NCBI RefSeq assembly: GCF_000524475.1
Contig: NZ_BAVQ01000023.1
Coordinates: 125,962-189,961, forward strand
Length of the DNA stretch: 64,000 bases
Source: Tomitella biformata AHU 1821
GTDB taxonomy: Bacteria; Actinomycetota; Actinomycetes; Mycobacteriales; Mycobacteriaceae
Direction of reading: 5' to 3'
Positions within the stretch are counted from its first letter, which is position 1, and the number at the start of each line of letters is the position of its first letter. The translations under genes and the position numbers were made by a program. Shown here in pieces: positions 48,457 to 56,269 of this stretch. The notes under the pieces were generated by a model. That model did not search any database. It was not told where the DNA came from and worked only from the letters and a program-made list of their open reading frames with translations.

Positions 48457-49428
48457 CTAGATGTCGAGTACGAGTTCGTCTGTCAATGCGCGGGAAACGC
48501 AGATCATCATGGTTTTCCCGGACGCCTGTTCGCTGCTGGAGAGCAGCGAGTCCCGGTGGTCCGGGGTCCCGCACAACACGCGGGTCTCGCAGGTGCCGCA
48601 GATGCCCTCGCGGCAGGAGTTCGACACGTCGACGCCGGAGACCTCGAGCGCGTCGAGGATCGACTGATCGGGCCCGACGGTCAGCGCGATCCCGGTCTTC
48701 TCGAGGACCACGCGCACCGATTTCTCCGCGCCGTCGCGCCCCTCGGCCTCCTTGGGCGCGAAGCGCTCGAGCCGGATCGACCCGTCCGGCCAGCCGGCGC
48801 CGCGCTCCTCGACGGCGTCCAGCAGGCCCGCGGGCCCGCAGGTGTAGACGAGGGTGTCTGCGGCCGCCGCGCCGAGCAGCCGGTCGAGGTCCAGGGGTCC
48901 TTCGACGTCTTGGGCCACCAGGCGGACGCGGTCGCCGTAGCACCGCAGCTCGTCCAGGAAGGCCATCGAGGCGTGGGTGCGCCCGCCGTAGTGGAGCTGC
49001 CAGTCCGCGCCCCGGCGCTGTGCTTCGGCCACCATCGACAGGATGGGCGTGATGCCGATGCCGCCGGCGATGAAGAGGTACTTCGGCGAGTCGAGGAGCT
49101 CGAAGTTGTTGCGTGGCTCGCTGGCCTGGATCCGCTGGCCCGGCCGCAGCCGCTCATGCACGTGCCGAGATCCGCCGCGCCCCCCGTCCCGCTCACGCAG
49201 GACCGCGATGCGGTACGTGGCCTTCTCATCAGGGTCCCCGCACAGCGAGTACTGCCGGACGAGGCTGCTGCCGAACTGCTGGTCCAGGTGGATGTCGAGG
49301 TGCGCGCCCGGCTCCCAGTGCGACAGCGCCGCATCGCCGGTGGCCTCGAGGCGCAGCGACAGGACGTCCTCGGACTCCCATCGCATCTGCCGGATCAGCA
49401 GCTCACGTGTGGTGGATTGCATGGACAT
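48457..49428 (-). CDS. VanB-type oxygenase reductase (FMN and [2Fe-2S])
   Basis: 323-aa electron-transfer partner of the Rieske oxygenase. Flavin domain RQYSLCGDPDEKATYRIAVL, NAD domain FIAGGIGITPILSMVAEAQ and VYTCGPAGLLDAV, then a C-terminal ferredoxin with SCREGICGTCETRVLCG and MMICVSRA for the [2Fe-2S] cluster. ATG 49428 follows AAAGGAG. It is the first gene of the operon; the 27-bp element (49495-49521) lies 67 bp upstream. Confidence 0.93.
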   Translation of the reverse strand: MSMQSTTRELLIRQMRWESEDVLSLRLEATGDAALSHWEPGAHLDIHLDQQFGSSLVRQYSLCGDPDEKATYRIAVLRERDGGRGGSRHVHERLRPGQRIQASEPRNNFELLDSPKYLFIAGGIGITPILSMVAEAQRRGADWQLHYGGRTHASMAFLDELRCYGDRVRLVAQDVEGPLDLDRLLGAAAADTLVYTCGPAGLLDAVEERGAGWPDGSIRLERFAPKEAEGRDGAEKSVRVVLEKTGIALTVGPDQSILDALEVSGVDVSNSCREGICGTCETRVLCGTPDHRDSLLSSSEQASGKTMMICVSRALTDELVLDI

Positions 49429-49494
49429 CGGATGACAACTCCTTTGGAACGAGCGCTCCCAGCGCCATTGCCTTAACGTTCAATACCTTGGTGC

Positions 49495-49521
49495 TTAATA
49501 CTTTAGCACTAAGATATGATC
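49495..49521. promoter_or_regulatory. Aromatic-island element A (candidate MarR operator/promoter)
   Basis: TTAATACTTTAGCACTAAGA and following TATGATC. Matches elements B (56209) and C (59219) over 27 bp, with the invariant core TTA-CnCTnAGAT. Contains the dyads CTTAGTGCTAAA and GTGCTTAA ... TTTAGCAC (7 of 8, 49491-49508). Upstream of the Rieske/reductase operon. Confidence 0.65.
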
Positions 49522-49557
49522 TGTGTCACTACCAAGGTGGAATTCGGTGGACCGCCG

Positions 49558-50682
49558 CTAGTGCGTGGGCAGCGGCGTGTGCCAGGCGTCGTAGCCGTAC
49601 ACCCAATCCCCGTTGCCGGCGGACTTGAGCCAGTCGTTCGAGCGCGAGCCCCGCTGGATCCTGTCCGCCCGCTCTCGACGCGCCAGCTCGTAGACGCGCA
49701 GCGCCTCGGCGCGGTCCGCGTGCTCGATCAGGCAGCGGGCCAGCACCACCGCGTCCTCGATCGCCTGGCCTGCGCCCTGCGCCATGAACGGCATCATCGG
49801 ATGGCACGCGTCGCCGAGCAGGGTGACGTGGCCCCGCGACCACTGCGGCAGCGGATCACGCACGTAGAGAGCGGATTTGAGCACCTCGTCGCACGCGTCG
49901 AGCAGTCCCCGGGCCTCCGGGTGGAAGCCGCGGTACAGCTCGCGCAGCTCCGCGACGCTGCCGGGCGAAGTCCAGGACTCCTCGGTCCACTCCTCCTGCG
50001 CGCAGGTCGCGAAGATGAATATCTCCTCGCCCCGACTCAGGGGGAACACGACGATCTGCGTGTCCGGGTCCGGTCCCCACCACTTCGTGAAGGAATCGAG
50101 GCCCGGCGTGCCGGCCACGCGTGCCGCCGGCACCACCGCCCGGAACGCGACCACCCCGGTGAAGTCCGGGTGCTCGGGGCCGAACATCGCGGTCCGCACC
50201 GCGGAGTGGATGCCGTCGGCACCGATCACGAGGTCGGCAGCGACGCTGGTCCCGTCGGTGAAGGAGACCGCCGGTCCAGAGCCGGGCCCGCACTCGACGC
50301 CCGCCACCCGCTTTCCCAGGTGCAGGCGCTCGGGCGGGACCAAGGCCTCGAGCGCGGCCATCAGATCGCCGCGGTGCAGGGTCAGCTGCGGCGCGCCGTA
50401 GCGCTCGTCGGGGTCCGCGCCCATGGGGATGCGGGAGGTCTCCGCCCCGGTGCGGCCGTCGCGGCTGATCCGGAACTGGGGCCGGGCCGCGTTCGCGCGC
50501 AGCATCGGCCCCAGCCCCAGCCCGTCGAGCGCGCGGACGGCATTGGGCGTGAGGTTGATGTCCGCGCCGACCCGGGCGAACCGGCTCGTCTGCTCGTAGA
50601 CGTCCACCTCGATACCGGCCTGGCGCAGTGCGATCGCGGCGGTGAGGCCCCCGATGCCCCCGCCGCACACCGCGATGTCCAT
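49558..50682 (-). CDS. FAD-dependent aromatic monooxygenase (3-hydroxybenzoate 6-hydroxylase / salicylate hydroxylase-like)
   Basis: 374-aa class A flavoprotein hydroxylase. FAD loop IAVCGGGIGGLTAAIALRQA (residues 3-22), then the conserved DG motif LVIGADGIHSAVRTAMFGPE and the GD motif TLLGDACHPMMPFMAQGAGQ. Closest in pattern to hydroxylases acting on hydroxybenzoates, producing a catechol or hydroquinone. ATG 50682 overlaps the stop of the TPP enzyme by one base (TGATG). Last gene of the meta-cleavage operon. Substrate inferred only as a monohydroxylated aromatic. Confidence 0.88.
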   Translation of the reverse strand: MDIAVCGGGIGGLTAAIALRQAGIEVDVYEQTSRFARVGADINLTPNAVRALDGLGLGPMLRANAARPQFRISRDGRTGAETSRIPMGADPDERYGAPQLTLHRGDLMAALEALVPPERLHLGKRVAGVECGPGSGPAVSFTDGTSVAADLVIGADGIHSAVRTAMFGPEHPDFTGVVAFRAVVPAARVAGTPGLDSFTKWWGPDPDTQIVVFPLSRGEEIFIFATCAQEEWTEESWTSPGSVAELRELYRGFHPEARGLLDACDEVLKSALYVRDPLPQWSRGHVTLLGDACHPMMPFMAQGAGQAIEDAVVLARCLIEHADRAEALRVYELARRERADRIQRGSRSNDWLKSAGNGDWVYGYDAWHTPLPTH

Positions 50683-52337
50683 CAGTTCACCTCCGGCACG
50701 GTGACGGGCGGGGTGAACGGAGTCGGCATCTCCCCGTAGGCGGCCAGGTCCACCTCCACGATCACCGGCCCCCGCAGCGCGACGGCCTCGGCGAGCACCT
50801 CGTGCGCCTCTGCGGCCCCGCCGATCCGCCGATACGGCAGGCCCAGCGCCTGTGACAGCAGCGCGAAGTCGGGCGTCACGAGGTCCACCGCGTAGGTCTC
50901 CGCCGGACTGCCAGAACCGCTGCCGCGCTGCATGTTCCGTAGCACCCCGTAGCCGCCGTCGTTGCACACCAGCAGCACCAGCCACGGCTTCTCCTGCGCC
51001 ATGGTGAGCAACTCGCCGAAGTGCACGGCCAGCCCGCCGTCGCCGACGAGCCCGAGCGTGGGCCGGGTCTCGTCGGCCAGGGCCGCGCCGAGCGCCATGC
51101 CCAGGCCCTGCCCGATGCCCCCGCCCCGGGGGAACACATTGGTCTTGGGGTCGTGGATCGGCAGGAGCCGGTTGCCCCAGGAGCTCGACGCGATGGTGAC
51201 GTCGCGGGCGATCACGGCGTCCTTCGGCAGCGCCGCGCGGACGGCGTCGCACAGGACCGCGTGATCGCCGAGGCCCGCGCGCTGAGCGGCCCGCACCTCC
51301 TCCCGCACGCGTCGGGCCCGGTCAGTCCACTCGGGGTCGGCGGCGCCCAAGTTTGCCGCGGCCGCCAGCGCCAGGAACTCGCCGACGTCGGATAGGACAC
51401 CAGCCTGGACGGGGTAGACCCGGCCGATCGCGCGCGCCTCGAGGTCCACCTGCACGTGCACCGCGGGCACCGGCATGGTGTAGTCGCCGGTCTCGTTGGA
51501 GCGGAAGTGGGTGCCCAGGGACAAGATCAGATCGGCGTCCGCCAGCAGCGCCCGACCGCCGGGCAGGTTGCCGTAGTTGCCGATGCACAGCGGATGGTCC
51601 TCGGGGACCGCGCCGCGCCCGGAGTTGCTGGTGAGCAGTGCCGCTCCCCACGTCTCGAGCAGCGCCGCGAGCGCGGGGCCCGCCGAGGTGGTGCCGCCGC
51701 CGGCCCAGATCACGGGCCGCTTGGCCGCCCGCATCAGCGCGATCGCCGCCGCCGCGTCGGGCGCCGGATGGACCGGGGCGGGGGCGGGTGACGACTGGGC
51801 CTCGAGGTCCTGGCGCGCGTACTGCAGGTCGATGGGCCACTCGATGCTCGCGGGACCGCCCGGCGCGGCGAGCGCGCGCTGGACGCCCTCCCGCAGGATC
51901 TTGCCCGCGCCCTCCGCGTCGAGGATCGTCGCGGCGTAGGCGGAGACGGCCTCGAGCATGCCGAGCTGGTCCTTCGTCTCGTGGATGAAGCCTCGGCCCG
52001 AGCCCAGGTAGCGGCTCTCCACGTTGCCCGTCACATGCAGAACGGAGGTGCCCGCGCTGAGCGATTCGATGAGTGAGCCGGCCGCGTTGCCCGCGCCGGT
52101 GCCGGTGCTGGTGAGCGCGCAGCCGAGCCCGCCCGTCGCGCGGGCATAGCCGTCCGCGGCGCTCACGGCCGTCGCCTCGTGCCGCACCGGGACGAACCGC
52201 AGGTGCTTGCTCACCGCCTGCACCAGCGGCTGGTTGTGCACGCTGACGATGCCGAACACCGTCTCCACGCCGGCCTCGCGCAGGACCTGCACCAGCAGAT
52301 CTCCGCCATTGCCCTGGACTGACTTCACTGACGACAT
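50682..52337 (-). CDS. Thiamine-diphosphate-dependent decarboxylase/lyase (benzoylformate decarboxylase-like)
   Basis: 551-aa ThDP enzyme with the three domains in order: PYR (residues ~10-180, PVRHEATAVSAADGYARATG with the activating Glu), central (residues ~195-330) and PP (residues ~370-540, LGLVGDGGLAVHFGELLT ... VCNDGGYG = GDG-x26-N metal/ThDP motif). The pattern fits decarboxylases of aryl-2-oxo acids or acetolactate-synthase relatives. ATG 52337 has GAAGGG 9 nt upstream; longer starts (52370, 52415) overlap the SDR gene and lack one. Together with the aldehyde dehydrogenase it can turn a 2-oxo acid into a carboxylic acid via the aldehyde (inference). Confidence 0.9.
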   Translation of the reverse strand: MSSVKSVQGNGGDLLVQVLREAGVETVFGIVSVHNQPLVQAVSKHLRFVPVRHEATAVSAADGYARATGGLGCALTSTGTGAGNAAGSLIESLSAGTSVLHVTGNVESRYLGSGRGFIHETKDQLGMLEAVSAYAATILDAEGAGKILREGVQRALAAPGGPASIEWPIDLQYARQDLEAQSSPAPAPVHPAPDAAAAIALMRAAKRPVIWAGGGTTSAGPALAALLETWGAALLTSNSGRGAVPEDHPLCIGNYGNLPGGRALLADADLILSLGTHFRSNETGDYTMPVPAVHVQVDLEARAIGRVYPVQAGVLSDVGEFLALAAAANLGAADPEWTDRARRVREEVRAAQRAGLGDHAVLCDAVRAALPKDAVIARDVTIASSSWGNRLLPIHDPKTNVFPRGGGIGQGLGMALGAALADETRPTLGLVGDGGLAVHFGELLTMAQEKPWLVLLVCNDGGYGVLRNMQRGSGSGSPAETYAVDLVTPDFALLSQALGLPYRRIGGAAEAHEVLAEAVALRGPVIVEVDLAAYGEMPTPFTPPVTVPEVN

Positions 52338-52362
52338 TGCGCCGTTCCCTTCAGCTGATTTT

Positions 52363-53145
52363 TCAGACATAACGACCGACCCCGCCATCAACGTCGATGG
52401 TGGCTCCGGTGACATAGGACGAGCGCGCGGACAGCAGCATCGCGATCATGGCCGCGACCTCCTCGGCCCGGCCGAATCGCCCGAGCCCGATGCCCCGGTC
52501 GGCGGCGATCTCCGCCTCCCAGTCGGCATAGGTGCCCGCCACCCCGGACTCGTCATAACGCCGCCGCCACTGCCCGGTGTCGACCAGGCCGAGCGCGACG
52601 GAGTTCACGCGGATGCCCTCGGCGGCGAGCTCGATGGAGAGCGACTTGCTGAGGTTGAGCAGGCCCGCACGCGCCGCGCTGGTGGTGATCAGCCGCGGGT
52701 CGGGCTGCCGGGCGAGCACCGCGTTGATGTTGACGATCGCCGCCGCCGGCGACTGCCGCAGGAGCGGCAGCGCGGCGGTGACGGTGTTGAGGACGCTGGA
52801 GAACTTCAGGTCCAGCTCATCCCGCCAGTCGTTGAGGGTCACCTCGGACCGCGGCTTCATCCGGGATCCGCCGGCATTGTTGACCAGCCCGTCGAGGCCG
52901 CCGAAACGCTCCCGCGCCGCGGCCAGGAGGGCCTCGACCTGCGCGGTGTCGCGGACATCGCACGCGATGGCCGCCAGCCGCTCCCCGCCGCCGAACGGTG
53001 CCAGCGCGGACTCTAGCCGGCCCAGGTCGCGGGCGCAGGCCACCACGTTGGCCCGCTCGGCGAGGAGCAGCTCGACGGTGGCCAGGCCGATGCCCGAGCT
53101 GCCGCCGGTCACCAGGACCGTGCGGTCTTTCAGTTGCAGATCCAC
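52363..53145 (-). CDS. SDR-family protein lacking the canonical YxxxK
   Basis: 260-aa Rossmann protein. Cofactor loop VLVTGGSSGIGLATVELLL, GLVNNAGGSRM and the C-terminal VTGATIDVDGGVGRYV are normal SDR features. At the active site the usual Y-S-A-A-K is T-S-A-A-R (in LITTSAARAGLLNLSKSL), so both catalytic Tyr and Lys are replaced. It may use another mechanism or be a non-catalytic partner. The start is GTG 53145 with AAGGGA 7-8 nt upstream. It sits in a run of five tightly spaced genes. Confidence 0.85.
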   Translation of the reverse strand: MDLQLKDRTVLVTGGSSGIGLATVELLLAERANVVACARDLGRLESALAPFGGGERLAAIACDVRDTAQVEALLAAARERFGGLDGLVNNAGGSRMKPRSEVTLNDWRDELDLKFSSVLNTVTAALPLLRQSPAAAIVNINAVLARQPDPRLITTSAARAGLLNLSKSLSIELAAEGIRVNSVALGLVDTGQWRRRYDESGVAGTYADWEAEIAADRGIGLGRFGRAEEVAAMIAMLLSARSSYVTGATIDVDGGVGRYV

Positions 53146-53158
53146 GAGGTGGTCCCTT

Positions 53159-53917
53159 CTAGTTGAGAACGAAGCCGCCGTTGACAACGAGCTGCTGGCC
53201 GGTGATGAATGAGGCCTCGTCGCCCATCAGGAACGCGACGGCGCCGACGAGGTCCGCGGGCTGCTGCGGCCGGTCCAGGGCCCGGTTCAGGCGGTAGAGC
53301 TCATGCCGCTCAGCCGGAACCATCGATGCGGACTCCGACTCCGTGAGCCCGGGCGAGACCGTGTTCACCGTGATCTGGTGCGGCCCGAGGTCCCTCGACA
53401 TCGCCCGGGTCAGCGCGGACACCCCGCCCTTGGACGCGATGTAGTGGCCCAGGCGCGGGGAGCCGTAGAGCGCGGCGTCGGAGCCGATGGCCACGACGCG
53501 GCCGCCGCCGCCCGCGATGATCGATGGGACAAGCGCCCGGCTGACGAGGAAGGTGCCGCGCAGGTTCACGCCCAGCACCCGGTCCCACTCGGCCACGCTC
53601 AGCTCGTGGATCGCCTTGCCGCCGACCCCGTCCGCGAGCGCCGCGTTGTTGACCAACCCGTAGAGCGGGCGGTCGGCGGTAACCACCTCGGCCATCGCCC
53701 GCACCGAGTCCTCCTGCGCCAGGTCCACCTGGACGAACCGGGCCTTGACGCCGTCGGCCCGCAGGTCCGCGGCGGCCGCCTCGCCCCAGTCGGCCCGGAT
53801 GTCGGCCAGCCACAGGTCCGCGCCGTCCGCGCCGAGGCGGCGGGCGATCGCGAGCCCGAGCCCGCGGCCCGCGCCGGTGACGACGATGGCGCGATCCGCC
53901 AGCGCCCCGGACGACAT
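53159..53917 (-). CDS. Short-chain dehydrogenase/reductase
   Basis: 252-aa classical SDR. Cofactor loop AIVVTGAGRGLGLAIARRLG, GLVNNAALADG, the catalytic Ser region VVAIGSDAALYGSP with Tyr/Lys in HYIASKGGVSALTRA, and the end ITGQQLVVNGGFVLN. In an extradiol pathway an SDR commonly dehydrogenates a cis-dihydrodiol to the catechol, or an alcohol side chain. ATG 53917 overlaps the cupin stop by one base. Confidence 0.92.
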   Translation of the reverse strand: MSSGALADRAIVVTGAGRGLGLAIARRLGADGADLWLADIRADWGEAAAADLRADGVKARFVQVDLAQEDSVRAMAEVVTADRPLYGLVNNAALADGVGGKAIHELSVAEWDRVLGVNLRGTFLVSRALVPSIIAGGGGRVVAIGSDAALYGSPRLGHYIASKGGVSALTRAMSRDLGPHQITVNTVSPGLTESESASMVPAERHELYRLNRALDRPQQPADLVGAVAFLMGDEASFITGQQLVVNGGFVLN

Positions 53918-54444
53918 CAGTCCCGCCCGATCCCGTGCATGACCGACGTCTCCGGGTAGGTGGGGATCTGCGGCTTCTGGGCACCGATGATCACGCAGAA
54001 CAGCGCGTCGGACTCGCCGATGTTCTTCAGGCTGCGCGGCACCCCGGCTGGGACGACGATCATGTCGCGGTAGCCGAGGACGCGCTTGACGACCTGGCCG
54101 TCGCGGTGCACGCCGACCTCGATCTCCCCCTCCAGCACGAAGAACGCTTCCTCGACGTCGTGGTGGGTGTGCTCGGGGCCCTCGCCGCCGGCGGGCAGTC
54201 GCATGTTCGAGAAGGTGAAGCCCTGGGACGGGATGGTGCGGGTGTCGCCCTCGTGGTTGCCCGTCGCGCCGGAGCCGACGTAGCGGATCTGCGCCCGGCG
54301 GAACTGCGGGCCGGCCTTCTCCTGGAAGGCGAGGGTGTCCCAGTCCTCCTTGCGGGACTCCTGGGTGAGGATCAGCGAGTCGGTGTAGGCGGCGAGGTCG
54401 CCGTCCTGGTAGGTCAGGTCGGTGTGGGTGCTCTGGCTGGTCAT
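53917..54444 (-). CDS. Cupin-domain protein
   Basis: 175-aa single cupin (residues ~60-150). The metal motif is PEHTHHDVEEAFFVLEGEIE (His, His and Glu ligands) followed by IVVPAGVPRSLKNIGESDAL (second motif). The size suits a small dioxygenase, isomerase or dehydratase. In aromatic clusters such cupins process ring-cleavage or side-chain intermediates. ATG 54444 has AAGGAGA upstream. The exact step is unknown. Confidence 0.85.
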   Translation of the reverse strand: MTSQSTHTDLTYQDGDLAAYTDSLILTQESRKEDWDTLAFQEKAGPQFRRAQIRYVGSGATGNHEGDTRTIPSQGFTFSNMRLPAGGEGPEHTHHDVEEAFFVLEGEIEVGVHRDGQVVKRVLGYRDMIVVPAGVPRSLKNIGESDALFCVIIGAQKPQIPTYPETSVMHGIGRD

Positions 54445-54464
54445 GATTCTCTCCTTATTGGTGA

Positions 54465-55247
54465 TCACTGGAATTCGCGGAGCCGCTCGCTGATCTGCAC
54501 GAACGACTCGGTCCACGCGTTGAACGCGTCCGGGCACTCCTGGTTGACGAGGTGCCCGCCGCCGCGGATGGTGACGAACACGCCGTTGGGGATGCCGCCG
54601 GCGAGCGCCTGGGAGGCGTCCACGCCGGTGACCGCGTCGAGGTCCCCGCACAGAGCCAGTGCCGGGCAGGCGATCTTCGCCAGGTCCGCTGTGTGGTCCG
54701 TCGCGGCCATCGATTCCGCCGCGTGGCCGTAGCCGGGCAGACGGATCGACTCCGCCATCAGCCGCGTCGCGGCCGCCACTTGCTCTGCGGTCGAGTCGGG
54801 GGCGATCAGCCGCGGGGCCCGCTTTGCGGCGAACGCCGCCGGGCCGAGGTCTGCCAACTCCGCGGCGCGGTTTCGCATCGCGGCAGAGCCCGCCTCGGTG
54901 GCGCCGGAGCCGACGCTCGCGCCGCCCAGGATCAGGCTGCGGGTGAGGCCCGGGTGCTTGAGCGCAAGCCGCGTGGCGATCACCCCGCCCCAGGACATGC
55001 CGAGCACGTGCGCGCCGCCGTCGCCGCAGCGCTCGCGAATGATTGCGGCGGCGACGTCCGCGTAATCGTCCAGGCTCATCGGCCCCGCAGGGTCCGCGCT
55101 GCGGCCGTAGCCCGGCGCGTCCCAGGCGAGCACGCGCAGGTCTGTCATCCCGGCAAATTGGGGGGCGAAGGTGTCCGCACTGCCGCCGATGCCGTGCAGC
55201 ATGAAGATGGGCATGCCCGCGCCGGCGTCGTCGACATGGATGCTCAT
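54465..55247 (-). CDS. Alpha/beta hydrolase, meta-cleavage-product-hydrolase-like
   Basis: 260-aa serine hydrolase. Oxyanion motif MLHGIGGSADTFAPQFAG, nucleophile elbow VLGMSWGGVIATRLALKHPG, acid and His in LCGDLDAVTGVDAS and IRGGGHLVNQECPDAF. Being 4 bp overlapped with an extradiol dioxygenase gene, it most likely hydrolyses the C-C bond of the ring-cleavage product (BphD/MhpC-like step). ATG 55247. Confidence 0.88.
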   Translation of the reverse strand: MSIHVDDAGAGMPIFMLHGIGGSADTFAPQFAGMTDLRVLAWDAPGYGRSADPAGPMSLDDYADVAAAIIRERCGDGGAHVLGMSWGGVIATRLALKHPGLTRSLILGGASVGSGATEAGSAAMRNRAAELADLGPAAFAAKRAPRLIAPDSTAEQVAAATRLMAESIRLPGYGHAAESMAATDHTADLAKIACPALALCGDLDAVTGVDASQALAGGIPNGVFVTIRGGGHLVNQECPDAFNAWTESFVQISERLREFQ

Positions 55248-56185
55248 GACAGCGCTCCCTGCTCGATGGTGGAACCGGGCCGGTCGAAGGCACCGGCGTC
55301 GGGGATGCCCGCCATGTGCTCGCGGACCCGCTGCGACGGCGGACCGGCGGTGCCCCACAGGTCCGACAGTTCGGGGACCCGGCGCCACACCCTGCACAGC
55401 CACTGGTCCTCGACGATTTGCGCGATGCCCGAGGTGTACTCGCACACCAGCCCCGCCGGGTCCGCGAAGTAGGAGAAGGTGTTATCGCCGGGGCCGTGCT
55501 TGCCCGGCCCCCACAGCGGGGTGATGCCGTGGTGGCGCAGCCGGCCGATCCCCCGCATGAAGTGGTCCACAGTCGGCATCTCGTAGGCGACGTGGTTCAC
55601 CGAGGCCCACCCGGACTGGTTGAACGCGATGCTGTGGTGGTCGCTGTTGCAGCGCAGGAACGCCATCTGGTGCTCGGACCAGTCGGAGACCCGCATGCCG
55701 AGCACGTCCTCGTAGAACCGCACGGCCGCGTCTATGTCGACGGTGTTGAGCACCACGTGCGTGACCCCGACTGGGACCGCGTCGTCTCCCCCGATCTTGG
55801 GCACCGCGAGTGTCTCGGCGACGAGCTCGATCACCCGTCCCTCCAGGTCCGCGAACTGCAGCCCGTAGCCGGCGCCCACGTTGCCCGTCGGGCCCGGACC
55901 AGATAGCGGGACTATCCCGTGCTGGGCCAGCCGCCGCGCCGCCTCGTCGATCTCCCGCGGGGTACCGACGGCGAAGGAGATGCGGCCGAGCCCGTTGCGC
56001 TCCGCGTGGGTGAGCTGCAGCGCGTGGTGCTGATCCCCCGTTCCACGCAGCCAGGCGCCGCCGGCGTCGCCGTCCACTAGGCGCAATCCCCACACATTGG
56101 CGTAGAAGTCCGCGGATTCCGCGACGGCGGAGGTGCGGAGCTCCACCGATCGCAGCGAACGCAGTCTGGCAATCGGATGCCTCAT
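55244..56185 (-). CDS. Type I extradiol dioxygenase (two-domain VOC)
   Basis: 313-aa catechol-type meta-cleavage dioxygenase, the usual length. The catalytic C-terminal domain keeps the iron ligands H143 (VTHVVLNTVD), H198 (SVNHVAYEMPTVDHF) and E249 with Y250 (ADPAGLVCEYTSG), plus the second-sphere HHSIAFN. The N-terminal domain (residues ~12-125) is the non-metal copy. Closest in layout to 2,3-dihydroxybiphenyl-like and hydroxyphenyl-alkanoate enzymes. ATG 56185 has AAAGGAG 7 nt upstream; element B (56209-56235) is 23 bp before it. First gene of the operon. Confidence 0.93.
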   Translation of the reverse strand: MRHPIARLRSLRSVELRTSAVAESADFYANVWGLRLVDGDAGGAWLRGTGDQHHALQLTHAERNGLGRISFAVGTPREIDEAARRLAQHGIVPLSGPGPTGNVGAGYGLQFADLEGRVIELVAETLAVPKIGGDDAVPVGVTHVVLNTVDIDAAVRFYEDVLGMRVSDWSEHQMAFLRCNSDHHSIAFNQSGWASVNHVAYEMPTVDHFMRGIGRLRHHGITPLWGPGKHGPGDNTFSYFADPAGLVCEYTSGIAQIVEDQWLCRVWRRVPELSDLWGTAGPPSQRVREHMAGIPDAGAFDRPGSTIEQGALS

Positions 56186-56208
56186 GATCGTCTCCTTTGC
56201 TTAACCTA

Positions 56209-56235
56209 TTAGTATCTTAGCGCTCAGATATATTC
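56209..56235. promoter_or_regulatory. Aromatic-island element B
   Basis: TTAGTATCTTAGCGCTCAGA and following TATATTC. 27-bp match to elements A and C; dyad CTTAG-CG-CTCAG. Upstream of the extradiol dioxygenase operon. Confidence 0.65.
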
Positions 56236-56269
56236 TTATGCGGAGATATCGGGATTCTCGCCCCTCCCG

